A DNA stretch of 64,000 nucleotides from NCBI GenBank assembly GCA_930367215.1, contig OV884059.1, positions 149,914,511-149,978,510 on the forward strand. The letters are read 5' to 3'. Both the position numbers and the translations under genes were made by a program. Shown here one piece after another: positions 44,799 to 55,441 of the stretch; the stretch's first letter is position 1, and every line of letters starts with the position of its first letter. The notes beneath the pieces were generated by a model. It was not told where the DNA came from, made no database searches, and saw only the letters and a list, made by a program, of their open reading frames with translations. This DNA is from Pollenia angustigena (lineage: Eukaryota > Arthropoda > Insecta > Diptera > Polleniidae).

Positions 44799-44999
44799 TT
44801 ACTTATCAGGTAACCAAAAACTAACATTGAGTCCTCGACATTTTGGGCAACATATGGGGCATTTTATTGTATCCTGACCTCTTGTAATGGCAGCAGCTTG
44901 CAGTTTAAGCACGCAGCTATTGCAAGTTTTTAGGTGCTTGCTTGGCAAAAAGAGAGTATTTGATTCACTATCCATACACATATGGCACAATCGTTTGTA
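44799..44999 (-). pseudogene. RING-like zinc-finger fragment carried by the foldback element
   Basis: The minus-strand frame, bounded by an in-frame stop just upstream and by TAA at 44799, reads RLCHMCMDSESNTLFLPSKH, then LKTCNSCVLKL, then KCPICCPKCRGLNVSFWLPD. The order CxxC - SKHxxxCxxC - CPICCPKC is that of a C-terminal RING finger (compare IAP-type CxxC...LPCGH..xCxxC...CPxC). The third ligand is S instead of C in LPSKH, and there is no good initiation codon: the first in-frame ATG lies between the two cysteines. I infer a captured exon fragment, about 65 aa, probably not functional alone. The spacing is unusual, so a chance cysteine-rich frame is not excluded. Confidence 0.4.
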
Positions 45000-45002
45000 C
45001 AA

Positions 45003-45090
45003 GGATTATCTCCTCTATGGGATAACAAACACCGGCTTCGCTGACTAAAGCTTCTTTGTATATCCATTCTTCAGCCGGTTGCAAGGATTA
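45003..45090. repeat. GC-rich cassette, single copy
   Basis: GGATTATCTCCTCTATGGGA, ACACCGGCTTCGCTGACTAA and AGCTTCTTTGTATATCC match the cassette at 45790-46215 and 33905-34215. Confidence 0.7.
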
Positions 45091-45784
45091 TCTTTATCAC
45101 TCTCCCTTTTTTCACGTTTTTAACATACATCCTTTACCCAAATGTATGAATAGCAACTTTTAAAACTATCCCGTTATAAATACCGTGTAAAATGTTAAAA
45201 CAATTTTAAGAAATTGCAAATAATTGAAAATGAAATAACTCCCACAGTAAATGAAATAACACCGATAACAAAAAATAAAATAACTCCCACGTTTATTTTT
45301 TCGGGGAGTTATTTCATTCGGATTTTATTTCATTATTTAATAACTCCCAGGCAAAAAATAAAATAACTTCCAAAAAAATGAAATAAAACCGAGAGGGCTG
45401 GGAGGTGGCTGTAGGAAATATCGCCCAAAAAAAAAATGAAAAATCGCCCAAAAAAATTGCATGTAAAATTGGGCCTGATTTCATATGAAAAATGGCCCAA
45501 AATTTTTGGGCTATTTTTCGTTATTGTTGGGTGATTTTTCGTTTTTTAAATTTGGGTGATTTTTCATATGAAAAATAGCCTATTTTTTTGGGCGATTTTT
45601 CATTTTTAAAATTCTACCATAATCTTACATAGGTTGCAAACAACAAAACTATTTTTCAAGAAACTAATTTAACCATAATATGGTTGTCGGCGACAATGAT
45701 TTGGTTAAATTAAACATAATATGGATAAAATATTTTTATAGCTTTTACTCCGGGTGTATATATTAAATATATATATCCAAAATA

Positions 45785-46215
45785 AGGATTTTTTCTTCTA
45801 TGGTATAACAAATACTGGCTTCGCTAACTAAAGCTTCTCGGTATAGCCGGCCTTCGGCCGGGCGCAAGGATTTTCTCCTCTATGGTATAACAAAGACCGG
45901 CTTCGCTAACTAAAGCTTCTATGTATAGCCGGCCTTCGGCCGGGCGCAAGGATTTTCTCCTCTATGGTATAACAAAGACCGGCTTCGCTAACTAAAGCTT
46001 CTCTGCGTAGTCGGCCTTGTTCGTAAACAAGGCAGTTTTTCGAAGCTTTACTTAGCGAAACCGGTTTTTGTTAGACCATAAAGGAGAAAATCCTTGCGCC
46101 CGGCCGAAGGCCGGCTATACATAGAAGCTTTAGTTAGCGAAGCCGGTCTTTGTTATACCGTAGAGGAGAAAATCCTTTCCTTCCGCTTTAGTTAGCGAAG
46201 CCAGTATTTGTTATA
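45785..46215. repeat. GC-rich cassette array, ~85-bp units in both orientations
   Basis: The unit reads GGATTTTCTCCTCTATGGTA, TAACAAAGACCGGCTTCGC, TAACTAAAGCTTCTCTG, TATAGCCGGCCTTCGGCC, GGGCGCAA. Three direct units (about 45787-46020) are followed by about two inverted ones (46035-46210). The high GC stands out in AT-rich surroundings. Confidence 0.85.
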
Positions 46216-46429
46216 CCATACAAGATGAAATCCTTATTTTGGATATATATATTTAATATATACACCCGGAGTAAAAGCTATAAAAATATTTTATCCATAT
46301 TATGTTTAATTTAACCAAATCATTGTCACCGACAACCATATTATGGTTAAATAAGTATCTTTAAAAAAATCACTTGAAATTTTAACGGTATTTTAAAAAA
46401 TAATTTACACATTTTTGATTATAAGTTAA

Positions 46430-46565
46430 GTTGCGGACGTTATGACACTTTGCAAAGTGTCATAACGACCACGGACGTTATGACAATTCTTCGATGGACA
46501 TTATGACACTTTTAAAAGTGTCATAAAGTCCAAGGACACTACGACACTGGACGTTATGACATGTC
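46430..46565. repeat. GGACGTTATGACA word cluster
   Basis: GGACGTTATGACACTTTGC, AAAGTGTCATAACGACC, GGACGTTATGACAATTC, GGACATTATGACACTTTT, AAAGTGTCATAAAGTCC and GGACGTTATGACATG alternate in both orientations. It lies in the right arm of the 45407-46823 element. Confidence 0.8.
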
Positions 46566-46999
46566 ACCTAAATTTATATGAATAATAAACACTTTTTTGC
46601 AAATTGAGTAATTTTTTTTTTTTTTTTTTTGGGAAAAAATTCGTTTTTGCTTTTTGGGTCATTTTTCATTTTCTTTTTGGGCCCTTTTTCGTTTTTTTTG
46701 GGCTAAATTTCATATTTACCTTTTTGGGTCATTTTTCATGTTCGCTTGGGCGATTCTTCATTTGGGCGATTTTTCATTTTTTTTTTTTGGGCCATTTTTC
46801 TTTGGGCGATATTTCCTACAGCCTGGGAGGTATTTCATAATGAATGTACTCCCACATTTGTATGAAAAATTGTTGGGTCTAATTTTATTTTTTTCTTGGG
46901 ACTTATATTGCACCTGGGAGTTATTGCACGGAGCCTTTTTTTTAAAGACTTAACAAATCTTTTCAATATTTTTAAGTGCAAACACTTAATCATAATATA

Positions 47000-49490
47000 C
47001 TAGCTGTCCCGGCAAACGTTGTTTTGCCACATAACTTATTTCTTTCAGATGTAACAGTGTCTGCTAGCCAAATTTTAAGAAAAAATTATAGGCTATAGTG
47101 CTTTTCAGATGTTACACTGTTTGCCTATCCAATTTTAAGAAAATTAATTGATAAGTTAAGAAGATATAGAGAGGCTGAGCTTTTACCCCTCTTGCCCTAT
47201 TTAATGTCCTGTCCTCTTTCCAATGTTACAGTGTATGCGTGCCAAATTTTAAGAAAACCGGTTGATTAGTTAAGAAGATAGAGGGAGGGGGAGCTTTTAC
47301 CCCTCTTGCTCTATTTCACGCCCTAAATAATAAAAACTATAGGCTATAGTTCTTTCCAACTGTAACACTATTTGCCTGCAAAATTTCAAAAAAATCGGTT
47401 GATTAGTTACGAAGATATAGGGAGGGGGAGCTTTTAGCCCTCTTACCTTATTTCACACCCTATTCCCTATTCTTTTTCAGATGTTACATTGTCTGCATGC
47501 CAAATTTTAAGAAAACCGGTTGATTAGTTCAGAAGATTGGGGAGTGGGAGCTTTTACCCATATTGTAATATTTTGCGCCCTCTAGCGATATAAAATATAC
47601 TCTATGATCTATTCTCATACCTAATAAATACACATACAAAATTTCATAAAAATCGGTCAAGCCGTTTCGGAGGAGTTTAAAATGGAGGGCATATTGTTGT
47701 ATGGGAATATACTTACATGTTTCGGAATGAATGCAGTGTTCACTAAAATAACTCATGAACCATGCACAGTTGAAGACCGTTGATACATAAAAACCTTGGT
47801 ATTGACGTCACCTTCCACGTGAACTTTACAGAAACAAAATCGATTCACGCATTTCATAGAACATCAATTACTAACACAATGCAACTTATTTTTATATATA
47901 TAGAAGATATGTCATAACAAATTTGCTGTTTATATCTGTTTAATTTCATTAAAAAAAAGTAACAGAATAACTCTCTGCAACCCATATACCTCTTATGAAT
48001 GTGCCTTGCTTTATACTAAATTATTCTAAATTTGTTTACTTCTTATAAATAAAAACAAATAATAAATTGTGACTTTTTAAAATGGATTTTTTATTAAATT
48101 TATCCAACCTAATTTAAATGCAAAACCTTAAGAATAAAGCTAAATAATAGTCTCATTAGCAAGTTTGTTGCTTAAATCTTTGGTTTTTTAGTTTTGCATT
48201 ATCACCAGGGTAACCAGAAATATGCTGTAAAAACGCATTTTTTGCGCTTTTAATATGCAGTAAAACTTGAAAATATGCCCTGAAAATTGTTAAAAATATG
48301 CCCTAAAAAATTTAAAAATTGCTAATTTAAAAACAAAAAAGTCAACAATTTAATAATTTATCTTATTATTATAAAAGAAAGTGGCGTTAGTAACTACGTT
48401 TATATCTAAAGAACGGCTGGACCGATTTCGATGATTCGTACCAATTCGGAATGGTCTCTGACCAAGCAAGAAGAATAGCAAATTGAAAATTACTCGGTTT
48501 GAATTAAATCGTAAACTCTGCATTTGACAATGCTATGATCTTTAGCAAAGTTCTTGAGCATGAGCCGGCGAAAGTTTATAAGTTGATATGACCAATTTCA
48601 GAGAGGTGGCGCCACTGAAAATGACTCGAAATGAGTTAAATCATAAACTGTGAATTTGATCATGCTATGATCTTTAGCACAGCTGTTGAGCATTACCATA
48701 CAAAGGTTTCTAGGTTGGTATGACCAATTTCCGATAGGCGGCACCATTGAAAATTACCCAAAATAAATTATATCATTTGATCATGCTATGGTCTTTAGTA
48801 AAGCTGTTGCGCATGAACCGGCAAAGGTTTCTATATTGGTATGAACAATTTACGACAAGAAGTGCCATTGAAAATGAATCAAATCGTAAGCTATGCAATT
48901 GATCATGCTTTGATCTGTTGGCAAAAAAATGACTAAAATATTCCAGAAAAAAGAAATTATAAAGAAAATTCATTTTCTCATACATTTGGTATGGAGTGCT
49001 AAAAGGAAAGTTTAAAGGAGAGGAAGTTCTCATTCCGAGAATTCCAATGATCCTAACCGATATGCCATTCGAGTTTAAACGAATCCAATTTCCAATTCGT
49101 CTCGCATTCGCCATGACAATCAACAAATCCCAAGGGCAATCATTGAGTGTTTGTGGCCTTAATTTGGAGAACGACTGTTTTTCACACGGTCAACTCTATG
49201 TCGCATGTTCCCGTGTCGGAAAGCCATCCTCTTTTTTTCATTTTCGCACCTGACAACAAAACCAAAAATATTGTTTATCACAAAGTGCTTCAATGATATT
49301 CTCTTAACTTATTCAATAGTTTACTTAAAATTCACATTTTCATATTCATTTTTTTTTTTTTTTTTTTTTTTGTAAACAAAGATAAATTATCTGCACTGAA
49401 TATTACCTGTACCTGATTCTGTATCTGTATTTTAAATATACACAAAAACAATAGTTTTCTATGCAAAACAACGTTTGCCGGGTCAGCTAG
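47000..49490 (+). mobile_element. Helitron/Helentron-type element with helicase remnant
   Basis: The left end CTAGCTGTCCCGGCAAACGT and the right end ACGTTTGCCGGGTCAGCTAG are inverted relatives typical of this group in insects. At 47040-47570 there are about five degenerate 110-150 bp units (TGTTACAGTGTCTGC, CCAAATTTTAAGAAAACCGG, GGGGGAGCTTTTACCCCTC). A second unit type (CATGCTATGATCTTTAGCA, GGTATGACCAATTTC) repeats about four times at 48480-48910. The C-terminal end of a Pif1-type helicase is at 48996-49296. An AATATGC-word fragment is nested near 48204-48330. Confidence 0.75.
48996..49296 (+). pseudogene. Helitron Rep/Hel protein, C-terminal Pif1 helicase fragment (frameshifted)
   Basis: In Helitrons the Rep/Hel protein nicks and unwinds DNA for rolling-circle transposition. 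Only its last ~100 residues remain: GEEVLIPRIPMI, then FPIRLAFAMTINKSQGQSL (helicase motif V region, AxTINKSQGQ) and GQLYVACSRVGKPSS (motif VI, YVACSRV). There is no start codon; the frame is simply open from 48996. In the T run at about 49230 one extra base shifts the frame, so the first frame ends at TGA (49251). The other frame continues FAPDNKTKNIVYHKVLQ to TGA at 49294, the usual ending of the family. The Rep nuclease and helicase motifs I-IV are missing. Confidence 0.85.
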
Positions 49491-49496
49491 TAATCA

Positions 49497-50170
49497 ATAA
49501 AAAATTTAATCCTCAAACTATAATCGGTTAAGCCCAAACACTATAATATATACAGATTTGTCGAGTTTTACGTGATCATCGTCCTAAGACCCTTCCTCAC
49601 GGTGCTCTCAACACTGGGTCAAAACAATGCGTTGACCAGCGCCCCCTTCCTCCTTCGCCACAATGCCGTGGCACCGACTTCGAATCCATGCATTTGGACA
49701 CTTCATCCCCCTCGGTAAAGGGCGGAGCCTATCTAACACTCCTACCATTTCATGGTCAAATGGAAACCGGTTGCAATGCAACTCTACACCGAGCAATAAC
49801 TTACTCTACCCGCGATATGGGTATTAAACTATAATATTTACAGACGAATTTTTGAGATTTTACCATATTTAAAATTATCTTGATATTAACATCCATATGA
49901 GATTTTTTGTCTTAAAGGGATTTTAGGGACGGTCGCTAAATTTTTTACTAATGTTAAAATTTAAAAAGAAGTTAAAGTTGTTTATAAAGAGTCTAATTTC
50001 GAAAGAAGTTTTTATGGGGAATATGTGAAATTATAGACCGATTCTCACCATTTACATAGACTTCGTCCATTTAGTACAATTAAAATTTATTTACCAAGGT
50101 TTACATGGACAGACAAACAACCAGACGAATGGATGGACATCGTAAATCACTTTAAAAAGTGATTCTGCGT
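49497..50170 (+). mobile_element. HINE/DINE-1-type element, interrupted
   Basis: It begins TCGGTTAAGCCCAAACACTA and resumes to a 3' part with AGGTTTACATGGACAGACAA, GATGGACATCGTAAATCAC and GTGATTCTGCGTCTATCGG. Between about 49560 and 49830 lies an unrelated, more GC-rich segment. Confidence 0.6.
49560..49830. other. GC-richer unidentified insert
   Basis: CAGCGCCCCCTTCCTCCTTC, CACAATGCCGTGGCACCGAC and ATCCCCCTCGGTAAAGGGCG stand out by composition. A 62-codon minus-strand frame crosses it, but I recognise no domain. Possibly a piece of a retroelement. Confidence 0.35.
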
Positions 50171-50713
50171 CTATCGGTAAACTAAAAGATTGGTTGTACA
50201 AATCGCATACTGAATTAAAAACCGCCACACATCCTGAGTTCTTTAATCTTCTACCAAAAACGCCACTGTCAATGACCACAACGACAACCGGAATAAGGCT
50301 GATTATTTATCAAAATCGTTTCTTTTTTTCCTAAACCAGTTCACAAATTAAATCTGTAGCGACTACGAAAATTTCGTTGACTTCACTGTATTTTTAACTT
50401 TTGTTTCTTTAAAATTTGTGAAACTTAATTTGAATACAAAATTGCAACCACGTTTTTGAAGCCAGTTTTCTGCCTTTCCTTCAAACTTTTCAATGCGTAA
50501 TGTCCTCCTGGGGTTATACCTTGGCGTCTTAAAACATTAGTATTTAGCTAAACTTTAGCTAAAAATATGTTTAAATGCAACATAAATCATGAATAGAATA
50601 GATGGAGTGGAAGTATCTCTTAGACCGTTTAAAAAAACCGATGCGCTTGAATGCTTCTTTCGACACCTTGAATTAAAATTCAACTATACTATGTTTCTCT
50701 TCGAATAGTATTA
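50171..50713. other. no gene recognised
   Basis: No supported feature. Confidence 0.35.
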
Positions 50714-50721
50714 CCTCTAAC

Positions 50722-52235
50722 CAGTGTTGCCAGAAGTAGGGGAAAATCCGTACATGTATGTATTTTTGATACTAAAATAGAAGCGTTGCGAAAATCGGAC
50801 AGATTTTTTATAATCTCTAATATGTAGGGATTTTTCGTCATATCGCATTATTTATGAAATAAATTCAGAAAAAACGTATTTTTAGAAATATTTTCTTGTC
50901 AAAAAAATTTCATTCCCCTAAAATCGCTTAAAAACAAATTTTCAGTGTTTTTTGTGGTTTAAAAAGTTGGCGATACTACTGCTTATGTATATGTTTTTCC
51001 TAAGATATTTAAAAAAACAAAGTGGTGTGTTTTCTAAACAATTATTTGCTGATATTGACACCAATGCCTTAGTGACAAATAAAGAATTTATCTAAGAAAA
51101 CTAAATGAAGCTAACGAATAGTGGTTACCAATTGTTATAGCTTTAAGTGTCTAAAGATAGAGATATGTATGTACACTGTGGTATACACTATCACTAGCGC
51201 CATCGGTGTATGGAGTGAAAATGTTAACCACTTCGCTAGTCACTAATGGCAATAGTTCTTTCCTTTAACACTGGAATATTATTCAATGTTGAAAGATTTA
51301 ATTGAATTTACTAAAGGGACATAAGTACATATGGACATTTGCTGGGGTCACAAAAAACAAAACTTTTCCTAGCATTTTTTTTTCGATTCGATAGCATTTG
51401 GGTAGCTCTATGTTTAGTGCAAAAGATGGATTTCATCGAGTTTTAGTTTTCATAATAAGAGTTATAAACGAGCGGTCACGAAAGTACGCAAAATCGAAGT
51501 CAACTTTGGCTGACAGTAGTGAAAGGTAAAAAAAAAAAAGCGCAATGGAACGGAATATTCAAAAGTGATTAATTTATTTTAAAAGTGTATTAATGTAGGT
51601 CTCCATCCAGTATTTACAAAATAAAATATCTCTCTTGGTTTTTGTTTAATTGGCTTATTTACCGGTCGCGAACGTACGGATCGCGAACGTACGATTTTTC
51701 CATATGTCTTCAAATTTCCTTAACAAAAAATCTTAATACTCCTTTTACAATTGATTGTAATGGAGAGATTATGAAGAAAGAGTGTAAACATAACATATTT
51801 CTTGCATGTAAAATAAGTATATAAAAATGTCTTTAGAAGTATAAAATGAAGAAAAATATAAAATTTTCCAGTTTCCAGCCCAATTTCCTCAAGTAAAACA
51901 TCTGAGATATGCTATGAAACCATTCTTTTATAAGAACAAAGACTTTTTTATAATAATAAACAATAAAAGACGATGATAATCAACATTTTATTTTTTCATC
52001 CTGGTAGACGATTCTGGGGAAATGCCCATATGTTTTATTTTTTTTTTTTTTTTGTTTTGTAAATTTTATTATTCAAATAAAATTTATTTTTTATAACTTA
52101 GGTTCTATCTTCTATTTCAATGACAATAATGCGCAGGGATTTTTGTAGGGGAAATTTTTTAAACGTGTAGGGAAAAATATGATTTTTTTTTAGCATGTGT
52201 AGGTATTTTTTTCGAAAAATCCACTGGCAACACTG
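50722..52235. mobile_element. hAT-like element (CAGTGTTGCCAG ends), TSD CCTYTAAC
   Basis: The ends CAGTGTTGCCAGAAG and, inward from the right, CAGTGTTGCCAGTGG enclose 1514 bp. The flanks CCTCTAAC (50714-50721) and CCTTTAAC (52236-52243) differ by one base. Subterminal GTAGGGATTTTTCG / GTAGGGGAAA words occur near both ends. The dispersed 170-bp repeat (51862-52033) is inside. Confidence 0.72.
51862..52033. repeat. dispersed ~170-bp repeat, copy 2
   Basis: CCAGTTTCCAGCCCAATTTC, GATATGCTATGAAACCATTC and CATCCTGGTAGACGATTCTG match 28391-28560. Confidence 0.7.
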
Positions 52236-52243
52236 CCTTTAAC

Positions 52244-53065
52244 CCTTTTTTCTTGCTTTCTTTCTGTGTGTAGAAAACCACAAAATTTATTTTAACCCAT
52301 AGAAATTTCTTACAAATTAAGTACAGTGTTATATGCTCATCTCATTAGGAAAGCATTGAGTTATCTTGAGAATACATTCCTCTCGTACGGACACATTTCA
52401 ATTGTGTCAAGTCGCTTTTACAAAAATTTTGTTATAGTATTGCCCGCATGCGATAAGAAATTAACAAGACGTAATAGCTCAATTTTGATACCAGATTCGA
52501 ATTCAGGGCACCCAGATTAGTTACAACATGCTTCGTTTCTGCAATCAATTTTATCCCCCAATTTGTAGACCAGTGATATTAATATTTGAATTAAATTCGC
52601 ACAAATAAACTTTAACGGCCCAAAAAAATGTGTGGTGGTTAACCAAACCACATTAACCCTAAAAAATTTTCTGTAAAAGTGTTTTTGTCAAGAATAAAAA
52701 CTGGGAATTAAGCACGAATAATAAAATCTTTTGAAATTAAAAATTTTGTATTCCCAAAAATTGAAATTACTTTTTGATGTAAAAATTAATATCAAAACAA
52801 AATTCTGGAAAATAATTCAGTGTGGTGTAGGGTATTGTACACTAAACTTCCGCATTTTGTTAAGTTTTGTGGTATTCTTAAATAGCCGATTAAAATTCAC
52901 AAGAATCATTTTTGTAACTAGTCAATAAGTAAGACGTGAATCTTAAATAATTTCTTAACAGGTCTTTGTCATAAATTTTGAGTTTGGTTATAAAAAACGT
53001 GTTTGATGACGATCTTAAAGTCAATTTATGTTGACCTTAAGCAAATGACAACGACTTTTAGCATA
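52244..53065. other. no gene; fragment of the GATCTGGCC repeat end at 52690-52765
   Basis: GGGAATTAAGCACGAATAAT and TTGTATTCCCAAAAATTG are the terminal words of the family at 33 kb. Nothing else recognised. Confidence 0.45.
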
Positions 53066-53469
53066 ACTAGAGTGTCTGTTGAAATCGAATGTTCTTCTTT
53101 CATCTCTATCACAATTCTTTTTTTAACTAGAACGGCGAGTAATCACTGATTTTAAGAAATTTTAAATAAAGTTTGTTAAAAAACGAGCTAAATCATGATT
53201 TCAATTGAACGCATACAAAATTAGTTTCTGTACATTTTGGGGTACCGTGGGACTGTATTCTGTATACAAATGATATTGTTAAGCTAATTAAGAAAAGAAA
53301 AACCAAAACACGGCTTGTGTATTACACTTCAATCTTTTACAAAAATCGACTCAGGCGTTAACGGGGACACCTTATACGCCCCCTACACGTTTCTATTTAA
53401 TTGTCAACTGAGTCTTTCAACTGAATTGGCGCTAAGTCACACACTTCATAAACGGAATTAAAAGATTGA

Positions 53470-53640
53470 GTCAAGAATGAAAAACTATCAGTAAATTTTA
53501 ATTAATTTTCATGTTGTAAAATTCCTTTCTTCATAAAAATAATTTAATGAAAATTAAATTTGATGAACTTAAGCCTAATTAAAAATATTAAAAATTTGGA
53601 TTAAAAACCATAAATAGTTCAACAAAATAACCACAATACT
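53470..53640 (+). repeat. SINE-unit tail fragment (also at 55846-56016)
   Basis: TCAAGAATGAAAAACTATCA...AACATAAATAGTTC-type sequence to AACCACAATACT equals the 3' third of the 561-bp unit. No tRNA-like head is present. Confidence 0.8.
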
Positions 53641-53772
53641 ATTAGATTATATTAGATTATATATAATTTAAAAATTTAAGGAAAAAAAGACAATTTTTAA
53701 AATACTCAGCTTTTTTTTGCAAAAAAAAACTACAAACATTAATTTTGACACAGTACAATCGAAATGAAAGGC

Positions 53773-53907
53773 TTATGTGCTGTTTCCAGGTGATAAACAA
53801 TTAATTGTGTAGAAAAATTTATACAAAAATCATTCAGTTATTTGAGTGCTTTTCATATAAATTTTACTACACAATCAATTGTTTGTCACCTGGAAACAGC
53901 ACATAAG
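53773..53907. mobile_element. MITE (TTATGTGCTGTTTCCAGG), duplicated at 56149-56283
   Basis: CTTATGTGCTGTTTCCAGGT and ACCTGGAAACAGCACATAAG are exact inverted repeats. The inner arms AACAATTAATTGTGTAG / CTACACAATCAATTGTT continue the symmetry. Related to 16999-17128. Confidence 0.82.
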
Positions 53908-54037
53908 TAGGCAACTTGAAAAAATCAAAATCTTTTGATTTTTCTTCATCCAACTCGACAACCTATTCAATTGACAAAGCCATATACGCTTTGATTTCGA
54001 CAGCAGCCGACTCAGTTGACAATTGAATTGAAACGTG

Positions 54038-55441
54038 TAGTGTCCGACCGAACGTTCGGGTTCGGTTACGGAGCTCGGCAAAAAATGATGTTCGGTCAAA
54101 GTTCGGTGTTCGGCGAAATTTTTACCGAACTTTACCGAACACCGAACTTTTTTAAGAAATAACATATTTATTATAATTTCAAATTATAATTTGGCATCAT
54201 TGTTTTTGAAAATAATACGAAATCAATACAACTATTTTTCTCTATGATTATTAGTTCGATAAAATTCAGCGATGACTTAATAAAATGCTTAAGTGTACAA
54301 AAATGTCTTTATATGTGTAATTTTTAGAAGACGGTAAAAAATCAAAAAAAAGACGGTTAAATTTTATTTGCCAAAAAAAAATACTCTCTATTTATATTCT
54401 GCGATAATCTATAGTTTTGGGGAACCACAAACCAAACTTTATAGTATACGTATTTCCGGGTAAAAAGGTCATCCAATCCATTTTGGAGTTTTTATTTGAA
54501 AAAAAATTGAGCAAGCGCTCAATGCAAATGTTGCGCCAAACAAATGTCAATGGGGAGTTCATTCCCAAGCAAACAAACTACCGCTAATATTAAACGCCAC
54601 TTAGAGAAAATACAACCTAACGAATTCAAAAAATACATTGTAGAGGTTTTAGTACTAATGTGTATACTAGGGCTATAACCAAATTATTGGCATAGTACGA
54701 CGGAGTGACCAAGAATGTTTTAGTAATTAAAACACCTGTCTCCCGAGGTTATGCGAAAAAAAACCTAACGCAGGGAAGCAAATTTCAAAAACCTTCTAAG
54801 AAATTTTGAACCGCGATGAATTGTAAACCGTAGGAAAATTTTTAAATCAAAAGCAGTGGTTAAATTCAAAAACAGCATTTAAGTAATACGTATAGGAATA
54901 TATACAAACATCAGGTGTATATTTTTTAAAATTTCCGAGAGATAAAAATGGTTGTTTTCAAACTTCAACCCGATCCCTGCGTGAACTTTCTTAACAATTC
55001 GAAAAAATTATATTATTTTTTATTAATAACTTTTAATGTTCTACACGACTATACTATAACGTTTTTGATATTCGCAAAAAGTGTGAAAAAGTTATAGCCC
55101 TAATGTATACTGCATTAAACTTAAAATGTATTTCTTAATTTTTGCCTTAAAAAAAAGCAATTACATACTAATTATTTTTTAACTATAAAATAGTTTTGAA
55201 TACTAAAAAATGTAATAATTTCCCGAAATTTTATTTTGTTTTAAATAAATACATTAAAAAAAATACAATCACACAGAAAAAAATACCAATGTTAAAATAA
55301 CATGGCGAAATGTTGATTGAGAATCATGGTAAATTTCTGCAAAAGTATGCCCTTTATTTAAATTTATCATTATTTCATATTAATTTTAAATGAAAAATAT
55401 TAAAATAATCTTAAATCACATCACGTTTATTTAATATTATT
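54038..55441. mobile_element. left part of the hAT-like element, made by the tandem duplication
   Basis: It begins TAGTGTCCGACCGAACGTTC, preceded by GAAACGTG (54030-54037) as in the complete copy at 56414. It stops at the duplication junction. Confidence 0.85.

Larger units (their letters stand above)
45407..46823. mobile_element. hAT-like foldback element (GGGCGATTTTTCAT words), TSD TGGGAGGT
   Basis: The perfect 8-bp duplication TGGGAGGT lies at 45399-45406 and 46824-46831. The ends GGCTGTAGGAAATATCGCCC are exact inverted repeats. ATGAAAAATCGCCCAAAA and its reverse recur on both arms. Inside, inverted arms carry AACCATAATATGGTTGTCGG and TTACTCCGGGTGTATATATT (45670-45780 mirrored at 46217-46345). 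The GC-rich cassette array is at the centre. No transposase frame. Confidence 0.88.
44482..46935. mobile_element. hAT-like foldback element (TGAAATAACTCCCA words), host of a nested element
   Basis: The ends GGCTCTGTGAAATCAGCCCC and, inward from the right, GGCTCCGTGCAATAACTCCC are inverted repeats. CCAGGTGCAATAAGT / ACTTATATTGCACCTGG are further mirrored. At least 8 T's lie on each side, consistent with an 8-bp duplication in a T run. The left arm has many AATGAAATAACTCCCA-type words, a RING-like fragment, and one GC-rich cassette. The element at 45407-46823 is inserted near its right end. Confidence 0.75.
53066..55441. repeat. 2376-bp direct tandem duplication, copy 1
   Basis: It is repeated immediately downstream without a gap (offset 2376 throughout). 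I found one difference, G at 55128 versus T at 57504. It holds a SINE-unit tail (53470-53640), a MITE (53773-53907) and the left 1.4 kb of a hAT-like element (from 54038). Confidence 0.95.

Noticed and set aside
45785..46215. CRISPR-like appearance of evenly repeated GC-rich units
   Set aside because: Units are contiguous and inverted within a eukaryotic transposon, with no unique spacers.
46604..46953. Two hydrophobic frames rich in F and G
   Set aside because: They arise from GGGCGATTTTTC/TTTTTTGGG words of the transposon arms.
48773..49126. 117-codon minus-strand frame
   Set aside because: It is the antisense shadow of the Helitron helicase fragment and its repeats.
49608..49796. Cysteine-containing 62-codon minus-strand frame in the GC-richer insert
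   Set aside because: No recognised domain, no start context, and it lies inside a repeat; composition alone is not enough.
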